Below are positions 36,555 through 45,827 of a stretch of DNA of 64,000 nucleotides, piece after piece (within the stretch, counting starts at the first letter, position 1; the number at the start of each line of letters is the position of its first letter). Source of the stretch: an uncultured Flavobacteriaceae bacterium. Lineage in GTDB: Bacteria > Bacteroidota > Bacteroidia > Flavobacteriales > Flavobacteriaceae. The notes beneath the pieces are model-generated. The model saw only the letters and a list, made by a program, of their open reading frames with translations. It was not told the origin of the DNA and made no database searches. The position numbers and the translations under genes are program-made. The DNA lies in the NCBI GenBank assembly GCA_913020295.1, contig CAJWAA010000004.1, positions 62,001 to 126,000 of the forward strand. The letters run 5' to 3'.

Positions 36555-37601
36555 TTAGTTGAATTCGAGTACAACATGTTTGATATTTCTTCTATTGTGA
36601 GTATAACTGATATGTATTTTTCCATCGCTGGATTCAATCACAGCGGGATAGCTGAATTCTCCCTTTTTTTCATTTTCCAAGGACAACACCTCTTGCCAAT
36701 TTTCACCTGTTTTGGAGAGGGCTACAGATAATTTTGAACGTCCGTTTTTACCTTTTACCGTTGGATTATATACCAGCAAATGAAGTCCATTGGATAGTGT
36801 AATGGCATCTGTGCCTGAGTTAGGATTGGGAAGGGCTGTTCGGCTGATTTGACTCCATGTTTCGCCATTATCTTCCGAAAAAGCTTGCATGACCGAATTG
36901 TCCCTGCTCCTGCAGAGTATCTGAAGACGTCCGTCTCCTAAAACTAATAGACTTGGTTGGATTACATCAAATTTAGTTTGAGGGTCTATGGGTATTTTGG
37001 TCCAAGTCTTACCGTCGTCACTACTTTTTTCTATATGAGCTTTCCAATTCAGACCTTCGGTGGTCCTCGTCTCGGTACTCGAGGGAGAAAGAATTGTACC
37101 ATCACTCAACTGGATGGGTTTGTTCTTAATTGGGCCCAGTATGTTTTGGGGCAATCTCCTCCCCTCTGACCATTTTTTTCCACGATCATCACTGGTTTTA
37201 ACCATACCCCACCATTCGCGGGGTGAAGGGCCAACTTTGTAAAATAAACTCAAAGTCCCAGCTTGGGATTGAAACAAAACCGGATTCCAACATGGATAGA
37301 GTTGTTGATCAGCCGAAACCCCTGTATCGATCAATTGGGGGTTAAGCCAATCATTTCCGTCGGAATGAGAAAGCCAGATGGAAACATCATCCTTACCTTC
37401 TCTGGATCCTCCAAAGGCAGCAATTAAAAATTTGTTTTTGGAAACTTCTACAATGGTGGAAGCATGACATTCCTTAAAAGGAGGAGTGTCATAAACCATT
37501 ACATCACTTTTCATTACCAAACTGGATTGAGCATATAGGAAGGGTAAAAAAAATAAAGATAAAATGGAGATTAAAGATGACTTAATTTTAAGACTTGACA
37601 T
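36555..37601 (-). CDS. Exported sialidase-like BNR-repeat protein
   Basis: Secreted beta-propeller of 348 residues with a signal peptide ending FLYAQS. Four Asp-boxes of the form SxDxGxxW occur: TSDDRGKKW, KSSDDGKTW, SEDNGETW and a looser SKTGENW. The first strand carries CHASTIVEVSKNKFLIAAFGGSREGKDDVSIW, the hallmark of the BNR_2 sialidase-like group, rather than the FRIP motif of classical GH33 sialidases. So exo-sialidase, rhamnosidase-like or other glycosidase activity is open. Its partner is an SSS transporter and a fucosidase converges on the pair, compatible with degradation of glycoprotein or algal oligosaccharides. Confidence 0.8.
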   Translation of the reverse strand: MSSLKIKSSLISILSLFFLPFLYAQSSLVMKSDVMVYDTPPFKECHASTIVEVSKNKFLIAAFGGSREGKDDVSIWLSHSDGNDWLNPQLIDTGVSADQQLYPCWNPVLFQSQAGTLSLFYKVGPSPREWWGMVKTSDDRGKKWSEGRRLPQNILGPIKNKPIQLSDGTILSPSSTETRTTEGLNWKAHIEKSSDDGKTWTKIPIDPQTKFDVIQPSLLVLGDGRLQILCRSRDNSVMQAFSEDNGETWSQISRTALPNPNSGTDAITLSNGLHLLVYNPTVKGKNGRSKLSVALSKTGENWQEVLSLENEKKGEFSYPAVIESSDGKIHISYTHNRRNIKHVVLEFN

Positions 37602-37772
37602 TTGTTATTTTTATTATTCATTGAAATATATAAAAAATACAAATACCAGAATATTTTAAACAGTATGATGATTGTCAAATGTTCAAAAACCACTAAAATT
37701 TTTTATGGTTTAAAGATAAATTATTTCTCTTTAATTTGAAATATATAAAATTAGGATGCGCTCTCTGGACTT

Positions 37773-38225
37773 TTATGAGTTTAATTTCAGTTTTACAATG
37801 GTTGAAATAGTTTTACCATCTGCCCTACCTACCATTTCTTTGCTGGCCATTCCCATAACTTTACCCATATCTTTCATTCCCTCAGCACCTGTTTTAGCAA
37901 TAATTTCGTCAATAATTTTTTCAATGACATCGGGTGATAATTGCTTTGGTAAAAATTGAGCAATGACATCAGCTTGATCCTCTTCCGGAGCAGCAAGATC
38001 ATCGCGGTTTTGCTGTCTAAAAATTCCTGCACTGTCTTTTCGCTGTTTTACCAGTTTTTGAAGTAGCTTAATTTCTTCCTCCTCAGATAAATCCGTATTA
38101 CGCGCTGTAGCCGTCTTTGCCAAAAGCACAGCCGATTTGATGGCTCTAAGTGCCTCAAGTTTTAGAGAATCTTTGGCCCTCATTGCGGCTTTGATTTCGT
38201 CAGTTAGTGAATTGAGTAAAGACAT
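37773..38225 (-). CDS. yqeY: GatB/YqeY domain protein
   Basis: Small cytosolic protein of 150 residues related to the C-terminal domain of the GatB amidotransferase subunit. The pattern LTDEIKAAMRAKDSLKLEALRAIKSAV, then RKDSAGIFRQQNR and FLPKQLSPDVIEKIIDEII, ends with MGKVMGMASKEMVGRADGKTIS, which matches the tRNA-binding tail domain. Its role outside GatCAB is not settled. It is the last gene of the dcw cluster, 6 bases behind ftsZ. Confidence 0.9.
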   Translation of the reverse strand: MSLLNSLTDEIKAAMRAKDSLKLEALRAIKSAVLLAKTATARNTDLSEEEEIKLLQKLVKQRKDSAGIFRQQNRDDLAAPEEDQADVIAQFLPKQLSPDVIEKIIDEIIAKTGAEGMKDMGKVMGMASKEMVGRADGKTISTIVKLKLNS

Positions 38226-38231
38226 AAATTA

Positions 38232-40160
38232 TTAATCTACATTATCGTGTAAAAAAGAGTTATTTGATCGCAATTGGATCTCATCATTTTTATCGTTATC
38301 AACAGATAATCTGGACTCATTTGACTCTGAAGATGAGGGCTGTTCCAATTCGATTCCCATTCTTTTATAGGCAGGTTGCTTTTCAAACTCGTCAATTTTA
38401 CTCAAACTGTGTTTGAAAGCATAATTAAATTTTTTTAGATGCTCTTTTCTTTCTTCATTTTTTTGGGTGACTGTTTCCTTGATTTTATTGTCGAAGGGAG
38501 AATCCTCTTGGGGTGAGGACAATAGCTCATCATCACTTAAATCCAATTTGGTCTCCTGTTTTTCAACCATTTCAAACTTAAAATCAATGGCCTCCGTAAG
38601 TGAAGTTTCGTCTGGAGCCTCATCTTCCTGATGGGGTAAGGTATGGACTATTTTTTTGGATGAATCTTCATGTATATCAGTAATCGGTAAATCAAAATCA
38701 AATGTAAATTGATTTTCTTCCTCATACTCTACTTCCTGCGATCCAACAACTTCCAAATCCAAAACTTCTTTATCTAAATCGTTGATGATAAATTCTTCCT
38801 CAGTTTTCATTTCAGTCGCCTTTTGGGTCTGATCAATATCTAATTCCTCATAAATAACTTCCATATTTTCTATCTCTTCGGTACGGACGGTCAATTCATT
38901 ATCCAATTCATCTGCTTTAGAATCAGACTCCTCGTAGAAGGGTAAGGTCTCCGCCACTACCGGTATGGAAAATAATTCTTCTTCCGCCAGTACATCTTCC
39001 ATTGGAGATTGATTCCCTTCAATTTCATTTTTATAATTTTCGATCGATGGCTCAGTTTCGGTCATTTTGAATATATCGTGGTTTTCCTCGCCACCCATAA
39101 GGTCATGTTCTAACGTCTGATCTTCTTCCAAAGTATGGATGATTTTTTTTGCTTCGGTATTTACTATTTGATGTTGTTGGTCTGCACCGAAGCCAGTGGC
39201 AATAATTGTCACAGAAACTGAACTACCGAGCTTTTGATCTTCTCCAATTCCCATAATAATATTTGCATTATTACCTGCTTCGGTTTGTATAAAATCATTG
39301 ATTTCTCCTATTTCGTCTATGGTAATTTCTTCATTTCCGGATACAATAAGTAATAAAACATTTTTGCAACCTGTTATTTTATTATCGTTCAGTAGTGGTG
39401 AATCCAAGGCATTGATAATGGCGTCTTGAGCACGATTGGTTCCACTGGCAGCACCGGATCCCATAATAGCTGTACCACTATTTTTTAGTACTGTCTTGGC
39501 ATCCTTCAAATCAATGTTTTGACGATAATGATGAGTGATGACCTCTGCAATTCCTCGGGCGGCAGTTGAAAGGACCTCGTCAGCCTTGGAGAAACCTGCT
39601 TTAAAACCCAAATTTCCATATACTTCCCTTAGTTTATTGTTGTTAATTACAATGAGCGCATCAACAGTCTTTTTTATATTTTCTAGGCCTTTTTCGGCTT
39701 GCTCTAGTCGCAATTTGCCCTCGAACTGGAAAGGCATGGTAACAATACCCACTGTAAGAATGTCCATTTCTCTTGCCATATGAGCAATTATAGGTGCAGC
39801 ACCCGTTCCGGTACCTCCGCCCATTCCAGCAGTAATAAAAACCATTTTAGTTTGGGTGGTCAGTAAAGCTTTGATATCATCAAAACTTTCCTCGGCGGCC
39901 AAAGCCCCCACCTCTGGATTGGCTCCAGCTCCTAATCCCTCGGTAAGAGATGCACCCAATTGAATTTTTATCGGCACAGCACTCTCGTTAAGGGCTTGGG
40001 CATCGGTATTGGTCACCACAAAATCAACACCGTTGATCCCCTGATGAAACATATAGTTAATGGCATTACTACCACCCCCCCCTACACCAATAACTTTGAT
40101 GACATTACTTTTGTTTTTTGGTAAGTCAAAACTAAAATTGTTGCTTATTTCAGATTCCAT
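38232..40160 (-). CDS. ftsZ: Cell division GTPase FtsZ with long acidic C-terminal linker
   Basis: Tubulin-like GTPase that forms the division ring, 642 residues. The GTPase part (about 15-330) has [20 protein letters not shown], the signature [10 protein letters not shown] and [22 protein letters not shown]. The following 300 residues are strongly acidic and low in complexity, and end with [20 protein letters not shown], the conserved tail element of Bacteroidota FtsZ. E. coli FtsZ is about 380 residues; the extra length is the linker, normal for flavobacteria. It lies 10 bases after ftsA. Confidence 0.96.
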   Translation of the reverse strand: MESEISNNFSFDLPKNKSNVIKVIGVGGGGSNAINYMFHQGINGVDFVVTNTDAQALNESAVPIKIQLGASLTEGLGAGANPEVGALAAEESFDDIKALLTTQTKMVFITAGMGGGTGTGAAPIIAHMAREMDILTVGIVTMPFQFEGKLRLEQAEKGLENIKKTVDALIVINNNKLREVYGNLGFKAGFSKADEVLSTAARGIAEVITHHYRQNIDLKDAKTVLKNSGTAIMGSGAASGTNRAQDAIINALDSPLLNDNKITGCKNVLLLIVSGNEEITIDEIGEINDFIQTEAGNNANIIMGIGEDQKLGSSVSVTIIATGFGADQQHQIVNTEAKKIIHTLEEDQTLEHDLMGGEENHDIFKMTETEPSIENYKNEIEGNQSPMEDVLAEEELFSIPVVAETLPFYEESDSKADELDNELTVRTEEIENMEVIYEELDIDQTQKATEMKTEEEFIINDLDKEVLDLEVVGSQEVEYEEENQFTFDFDLPITDIHEDSSKKIVHTLPHQEDEAPDETSLTEAIDFKFEMVEKQETKLDLSDDELLSSPQEDSPFDNKIKETVTQKNEERKEHLKKFNYAFKHSLSKIDEFEKQPAYKRMGIELEQPSSSESNESRLSVDNDKNDEIQLRSNNSFLHDNVD

Positions 40161-40170
40161 TACAATAAAT

Positions 40171-41499
40171 TTAAGCGTTATCTAAAAACTCTTTAAACTT
40201 CTCTACCCAACGGTCCAAAATAGTCTTCCTATTAGAGGAAATTGGATTAGGATCCACCGCCTCTAAGGAATCATCATTTTTTTGATCCCCTTTAGCTTCA
40301 TTTTTTTCGGACAAGACACTTTCAAAATCTTGATTTTCTTGTTGCTCTAATGCATTCATTAATAAACCGACAGCTGTCGCCAGTATTGGGCTGGTTTCTG
40401 ATTTTTGGGTGTCACCGGCTAAATGTTCACTTGGATAACCGATTCGGGTATCCATACCAGTTATGTACTCCACCAATTGTTTCAAATGCTTCAATTGGCT
40501 TCCGCCACCAGTCAGAACCACCCCACCGATCAATTTTTTCTTTTGGTCATCGTGACCGTAATTTTTGATTTCCAGATACACCTGCTCCATAATCTCAACA
40601 ACCCGTGCATTAATGATTTTGGATAAGGTTTTTAAAGATATTTCTTTGGGCTCCCCTCCTCTGAGTCCTGGAATGGAAACAATTTCAGAATCTCTGTTCT
40701 CTCCAGGCCAAGCAGAACCGAATTTAACTTTTAGGAGCTCTGCTTGTTTTTCAATGATGGAACAGCCCTCTTTTATGTCCTCGGTAATGACGTTCCCTCC
40801 AAAAGGTATTACAGCAGTATGGCGAATAATCCCATCTTTAAAAATGGCCAGATCGGTCGTCCCCCCCCCAATATCTATCAAAGCTACACCAGCCTCTTTT
40901 TCTTCCTGATTTAAAACGGCTTCTGATGAAGCTAACGGCTCAAGAGTGATGTTACCCATAGACAAACCAGCACTTTTGACACACCTTCCAATATTTTTAA
41001 TCGAAGTTACCTGCCCGACTACCACATGGAAGTTGGCTTCTAACCTTCCACCATACATACCTATAGGTTCTTTAATCTCAGCCTGACCATCCACCTTGAA
41101 TTCCTGAGGAAGCACATGGATGATTTCCTCGCCTGGAAGCATGACCAACTTATAAACCTGCTGAATCAGTCTTTCAACATCCTCTTGCGAGATAACCTCT
41201 TGAGAATTGGTTCGAGTAATATAATCACTATGCTGCAAGCTCCTTATGTGTTGACCCGCTATACCCACGACCACTTCATTGATTTCCTGACCTGAAACTA
41301 ACTTGGCTTCTTCCACAGCTTGCTGTATGGATTGAATAGTTTGAGTAATGTTGTTTACAACTCCTCTATGAACTCCCAGGCTTTTGGATTTTCCAACACC
41401 TAAGATTTCGACCTTACCAAATTCATTTTTATCTCCAACCATGGCAACGATCTTGGTTGTTCCAATATCTAATCCTACAGAAATATTTGAATGTTTCAT
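40171..41499 (-). CDS. ftsA: Cell division protein FtsA
   Basis: Actin-like ATPase that ties FtsZ filaments to the membrane. It has 442 residues from ATG 41499 (SVGLDIGTTKIVAMVG); a TTG at 41520 would overlap ftsQ and is not needed. The SHS2 1C domain is present after HRGVVNNI, phosphate-binding ALIDIGGGTTDLAIF and VVLTGGGSQLKHL follow. The tail NRKTILDRWVEKFKEFLDNA is an amphipathic helix, the membrane anchor of the family. It starts 10 bases after the ftsQ stop and is followed by ftsZ. Confidence 0.95.
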   Translation of the reverse strand: MKHSNISVGLDIGTTKIVAMVGDKNEFGKVEILGVGKSKSLGVHRGVVNNITQTIQSIQQAVEEAKLVSGQEINEVVVGIAGQHIRSLQHSDYITRTNSQEVISQEDVERLIQQVYKLVMLPGEEIIHVLPQEFKVDGQAEIKEPIGMYGGRLEANFHVVVGQVTSIKNIGRCVKSAGLSMGNITLEPLASSEAVLNQEEKEAGVALIDIGGGTTDLAIFKDGIIRHTAVIPFGGNVITEDIKEGCSIIEKQAELLKVKFGSAWPGENRDSEIVSIPGLRGGEPKEISLKTLSKIINARVVEIMEQVYLEIKNYGHDDQKKKLIGGVVLTGGGSQLKHLKQLVEYITGMDTRIGYPSEHLAGDTQKSETSPILATAVGLLMNALEQQENQDFESVLSEKNEAKGDQKNDDSLEAVDPNPISSNRKTILDRWVEKFKEFLDNA

Positions 41500-41509
41500 A
41501 ATTGTTGAT

Positions 41510-42217
41510 TTAAGATCCAACTACTTGATTTTTAAATTTTAGATTGATCAGGGTATACTCCCTATCCAACTTATTGTTATCATAATAGGCACAAAAAACT
41601 TTTAGTTTGGAAAGTTTTTCAACCAAATGATGTATTTGACCTATTTCTACCTCAAAACCATAGGATCTTAAGCCTATGAAATAGGAATTTGAACGGTGGT
41701 GAATTGTAACAAGTTCGTTTCTTAAGAATGGGTCTCTTTCGATCTGTTCTATCAATGATAAAAGATCCTGCTTTTGCTCATCTTTTAACATTCCCATATA
41801 TAAAGGAACTATTGGGTTATGATTGATGAGAATAGGGAACTTTTTCCCTGACATGTCTAAATAGTATTGATCAGATCCCTGTATCCTGACAACCGCACTT
41901 TTTTCCTTAATCTTTACGTCTAAAATCCCTTGTCGAAAATGAAAAACCTCAGCTTTATCTACGTAAGGATTTTTTTCTAATAAGATCTCAAGCATACTCA
42001 AAGCTAAACTATCTTTGGCCTTCCACGGAAGCTCTCCTTTGTTTAGTATTAACAACTTATTAACGAGAGAATCGTTTAAATACTGGCCACCTTTAGACTC
42101 AAAATTAACCGTTATTTTTTCAACCAAACGCCTGCTATTCCTGTAATGAGCGAAGACCGATATCAATATTGTAAGAAGGAAAACCGTTATAAAAAAGAGA
42201 AATTTTTTGTAATGCAT
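41510..42217 (-). CDS. ftsQ: Cell division protein FtsQ
   Basis: Bitopic membrane protein of the divisome, 235 residues. A single transmembrane helix (about 7-25, FFITVFLLTILISVFAH) is followed by a periplasmic POTRA-like region (LLILNKGELPWKAKDS..MLEILLEKNPYVDKAEVFHF) and a beta domain with DQYYLDMSGKKFPI. Sequence conservation is low, as usual, so position between murC and ftsA supports the name. It begins at the base after the murC stop codon. Confidence 0.88.
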   Translation of the reverse strand: MHYKKFLFFITVFLLTILISVFAHYRNSRRLVEKITVNFESKGGQYLNDSLVNKLLILNKGELPWKAKDSLALSMLEILLEKNPYVDKAEVFHFRQGILDVKIKEKSAVVRIQGSDQYYLDMSGKKFPILINHNPIVPLYMGMLKDEQKQDLLSLIEQIERDPFLRNELVTIHHRSNSYFIGLRSYGFEVEIGQIHHLVEKLSKLKVFCAYYDNNKLDREYTLINLKFKNQVVGS

Positions 42218-43543
42218 TTAAGCTATTTTTTTTAGATTTTGAATATGATTTCCAATGTCCCCCGCTCCTAAAATCAATACTAAATCTGCGTCTGAATTTA
42301 AGATAGTGGTTCGAAAAACTTCTTTGGATATTTTTCTTTTATTTGGGTTCTTAATCAAATCCAATAAAGCATCTGATGTTACTTCTAAAATGGGTTTTTC
42401 TCTTGCCGGATAAATTTCCATCAAAACTATTTCATCAAATTGATTGAGTACTTCTGCAAACTCATCCATAAAATCCTGCGTACGTGAAAAAAGGTGTGGT
42501 TGAAACACCACCATATTTTTTTTGTTAGGATAAAATTCTGATATGGTATTCAACACAGCTTTGATCTCCTCAGGATGATGTGCATAATCATCAATCAACA
42601 TTTTGTTTTTAAGTGAAAAAACCTCCATTCTCCTCTGAATCCCTTCAAAAGTTCTCAAGGAAGGCAATACTTTATCAAGTGGAAGTCCCCCAACATCAAG
42701 TACTGCCAAAGCTCCTATGGCATTAGATAAATTATGCCGGCCTATGGCATTGAGATAAACTTTCCTGTAGATTTTTGTGGGCGTTACCAAGTCGAAGTTG
42801 TACCCTTGCTCACTAATACTTATGTCTTGGGCATAATAATCAGCCTTATTATCGATGGAATAACTTACACCCTGCAAGCCAACTCCGTGAGCAATAACCA
42901 GTTTTTGTTTTACAAGTTCTGAAAATTGACCAAAGGCTTTTTTCAAATTCGAATGATTGCCATATATATCCAAGTGATCCGCATCCATTGATGTAATACA
43001 AGCAAAATCCGGAGACAGCTGTAAAAATGAACGATCGTATTCATCAGCCTCCACGATAGAATAAGAATTCCCCTTTTGGACAAGGTTGGTTTGAAACTCG
43101 TTCATAAAACCTCCCAAAAAAGCGGTGAACTCCAAATTCAGATAAGAGAAAAAATGGGCTAAAAAAGAAGCTGTGGTAGTTTTTCCATGGGTACCTGCGA
43201 TCGCAAAAACTACACTGTCTTTAGTGATTTCACCTAATACTTCGGCTCTTTTTTTAATATCGTTGCCCTGTTCCTTAAAGAAATTTAGTTGTGGATGTTC
43301 TATGGAAACTGCAGGAGTATAGACTATTTGAGTTTCTTTATAACGATAATCTTCTGGCAAGGCAGAAACGCAAGCATCAAATAAAACGGTTATACCTGAT
43401 TCAATCAATTTATCTGTAATTGGGCTAGAGGTTTTATCATAACCCATGACATTGTTTCCCCTATCAAAAAGATACTTGGCAATAGCAGACATACCTATAC
43501 CTCCAATCCCTAAAAAATAATATTTGTTTCCTTTTTGATTCAT
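42218..43543 (-). CDS. murC: UDP-N-acetylmuramate--L-alanine ligase
   Basis: ATP-dependent ligase that adds L-Ala to UDP-MurNAc, the first amino acid of the peptidoglycan stem. It has 441 residues. The N-terminal Rossmann-like domain starts YYFLGIGGIGMSAIAKYL, the P-loop is AIAGTHGKTTTASFL, and the central domain has EADEYDRSF and DDYAHHPEEI. The C-terminal domain has VFQPHLFSRTQDF. It directly abuts murG and ftsQ with no spacer. Confidence 0.96.
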   Translation of the reverse strand: MNQKGNKYYFLGIGGIGMSAIAKYLFDRGNNVMGYDKTSSPITDKLIESGITVLFDACVSALPEDYRYKETQIVYTPAVSIEHPQLNFFKEQGNDIKKRAEVLGEITKDSVVFAIAGTHGKTTTASFLAHFFSYLNLEFTAFLGGFMNEFQTNLVQKGNSYSIVEADEYDRSFLQLSPDFACITSMDADHLDIYGNHSNLKKAFGQFSELVKQKLVIAHGVGLQGVSYSIDNKADYYAQDISISEQGYNFDLVTPTKIYRKVYLNAIGRHNLSNAIGALAVLDVGGLPLDKVLPSLRTFEGIQRRMEVFSLKNKMLIDDYAHHPEEIKAVLNTISEFYPNKKNMVVFQPHLFSRTQDFMDEFAEVLNQFDEIVLMEIYPAREKPILEVTSDALLDLIKNPNKRKISKEVFRTTILNSDADLVLILGAGDIGNHIQNLKKIA

Positions 43544-44626
43544 TTATAAAAGTGTTTCGATGAGATCGACAATCTTTGATGTAGCCTTTGGCTGGGCCAA
43601 TTTTTTTAAATTTATTATCATCTCTTCCTGTTTTTTTGGATCTATTAATTGATTTAAAAAAAAATCAAAATCATGCTCTAAGTTCTTTTCTGATATCACC
43701 AAAGCTGCTCCCTTATCTTCGAGGGCCTTTGCATTATGGTATTGGTGGTTTTCGGTAACATTTGGCGATGGCACCAATAAGACCGGTCGGGCCACACAAC
43801 AAAGTTCTGATAGTGTTGCAGCGCCAGATCTTGATATGATAATATCTGCCGCTGCATAAAGCTGATCCATATCGCTTTCGAATGAAATTATTTTTACTAC
43901 GTCAGATTGATATTTTTCATACTGTTCATAATATAAGGAACCGCACTGCCAAATCAGTTGTAATCCCATTTTTTCAAAAGCATCCAAATGTGATGCAACT
44001 AGTTGATTGATTCTCCTGGCTCCCAAACTGCCCCCCAAAATTAGTAGAGTGGTTTTCCCAGGAAGTTGTTCAAATAGTAGTTTAGCTTTATTACTATTTA
44101 ATTTACCTTCAGCAATAGATTTTCGAATTGGGTTACCTGTTAGATTTAATTTATCTTTTGGAAAGAATCTATCCAATCCAAGGTAGGCCACTGCAATGGT
44201 TTTGACTATTTTAGATAAAAGCTTATTGGTGATGCCCGGATATGAATTTTGTTCTTGTATCAGGGTTGGAATTTTGAAAAGACCAGCCATAAAAAGTAAT
44301 GGTCCACTCGCAAAACCACCAGTTCCCACCACCACATCAGGTCTAAATTTAAGAAGTATAACAATGGATTTGAGTAAACTAAATATCAACTTAGCGGGAA
44401 AAATCAAATTTCTGAATGAATAAGACCTTTGAATTCCATCAATCCAAAGACCTATGATTCTATAGCCTGCCTCAGGAACTTTATTCATTTCTATTCTACC
44501 CAATGCTCCGACGAACAAAATATCCGCAGTTTTATGACGCGACCTCAATTCTTCAGCAATTGCCAGTGCAGGATACAAATGTCCACCCGTTCCTCCCCCT
44601 GATATTATGAATTTATATGGTTTCAC
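43544..44626 (-). CDS. murG: Undecaprenyldiphospho-muramoylpentapeptide beta-N-acetylglucosaminyltransferase
   Basis: Peripheral inner-membrane GT-B glycosyltransferase that turns lipid I into lipid II. It has 360 residues. The glycine-rich loop ISGGGTGGHLYPALAIAEEL, GTGGFASGPLL, QEQNSYPGITN and the second-domain GGSLGARRINQ match the family. The donor site is ISRSGAATLSELCCVARPVLLVPSP. Its start overlaps the ftsW end by 14 bases, and murC follows directly. Confidence 0.96.
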   Translation of the reverse strand: MKPYKFIISGGGTGGHLYPALAIAEELRSRHKTADILFVGALGRIEMNKVPEAGYRIIGLWIDGIQRSYSFRNLIFPAKLIFSLLKSIVILLKFRPDVVVGTGGFASGPLLFMAGLFKIPTLIQEQNSYPGITNKLLSKIVKTIAVAYLGLDRFFPKDKLNLTGNPIRKSIAEGKLNSNKAKLLFEQLPGKTTLLILGGSLGARRINQLVASHLDAFEKMGLQLIWQCGSLYYEQYEKYQSDVVKIISFESDMDQLYAAADIIISRSGAATLSELCCVARPVLLVPSPNVTENHQYHNAKALEDKGAALVISEKNLEHDFDFFLNQLIDPKKQEEMIINLKKLAQPKATSKIVDLIETLL

Positions 44627-45818
44627 TAAGAATGGTTAATGGGTTTTCGACTTTGACTTCAGAATTCTGGGAGGCATGGGATTTCATTTTTTGTCCAGCA
44701 CTTACACTAAGGATCATTCCAAATGCAATACATGTCATCCATGCAGCAGTTCCACCACTACTTATCAATGGGAGTGTTTGCCCTGTTACAGGAAAAACTT
44801 GCAAGGCAACAGCGATGTTTACAAAGGATTGAATGACAATGGTTAATCCCAATCCCAAAACCAACAGCTTTCCGTACACTGTATCTGATTTATGAGCAAT
44901 TACAATGATTCTAAACAGTACCAACAAGTACAACAGTATTAAAGCTGTGCCACCCACCAATCCAAATTCTTCTACAATAATGGCATAGATAAAATCTGAC
45001 GAACTTTGAGGCAAAAAGTTTTTCATCACACTTTTTCCAGCACCAACTCCAAATAGCCCACCAGTTGCAATTGCAATTTTAGCCCTTTCAATTTGATAAT
45101 TTCCACTACTGTCGTCAGAATTATTAAAGTTTTCAATCCTATTGACCCAGGTATCTATCCTGTTGGGAACCCATTCCGGATAAGCCTTGGCAACCAAAAT
45201 AAAAAGCATTACCATGAAGAAACCTGTCCCTAGCATTCCTAAAAGGTACTTAATGGGATAACCTCCAATAAAAACCAAGATAAGCACCATAAAAAACAAC
45301 AATGCAGCAGTGGATAAATTTGCTGGTAAAATTAGAAGTATGACAAGAAAAATAGGAAACCAAAGCGGAAGTAAAGAAGAATCTAATCGATATATCTTGA
45401 AGTTGTCTTTGGAGATAAGATGAGCCACGTATGCCAAAAGGACTATAGAGGCCAAAGTAGATGTCTGAAAACTTAATCCAACAATCGGTATTCTAATCCA
45501 CCTATTGGCATTGGCTCCCGAGATAAGATTCCCCTGGGAAGCAGTATAAATCAATAATAAAATGATTAATGGGAGTGCCAGGATAGAAATGCCCCTAAAA
45601 TAATTATAAGGAATTTTATGAAGTATATAAATCAGACCAAAGCCAAAAAGTAGGACAATAAAATGTTTGAGCAAATGACCCCACGGAGTTCCATGACCCA
45701 CAACATAGCTCAAATTAGAACTGGCACTGAATACGGGAAGAAATGAAAAAATAGATAGCAAACCCAAGACTACCCATAGGACCCGGTCACCTTGTATTAT
45801 ATTATTTTTATTATTCAT
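44613..45818 (-). CDS. ftsW: Septal peptidoglycan polymerase FtsW (SEDS family)
   Basis: Membrane glycosyltransferase that polymerises lipid II at the septum together with the FtsI-type transpeptidase. It has 401 residues and about ten transmembrane helices. SEDS family elements include GANANRWIRIPIVGLSFQTSTL with the loop Asn/Arg, the GAGKSVMKNFLPQSSSDFIYAIIVEEFG stretch with the catalytic region Asp/Glu, and late PVTGQTLPLISSGGTAAWM. Context after murD and before murG supports FtsW over RodA. Confidence 0.95.
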   Translation of the reverse strand: MNNKNNIIQGDRVLWVVLGLLSIFSFLPVFSASSNLSYVVGHGTPWGHLLKHFIVLLFGFGLIYILHKIPYNYFRGISILALPLIILLLIYTASQGNLISGANANRWIRIPIVGLSFQTSTLASIVLLAYVAHLISKDNFKIYRLDSSLLPLWFPIFLVILLILPANLSTAALLFFMVLILVFIGGYPIKYLLGMLGTGFFMVMLFILVAKAYPEWVPNRIDTWVNRIENFNNSDDSSGNYQIERAKIAIATGGLFGVGAGKSVMKNFLPQSSSDFIYAIIVEEFGLVGGTALILLYLLVLFRIIVIAHKSDTVYGKLLVLGLGLTIVIQSFVNIAVALQVFPVTGQTLPLISSGGTAAWMTCIAFGMILSVSAGQKMKSHASQNSEVKVENPLTILSETI

Positions 45819-45827
45819 TTAATACTT

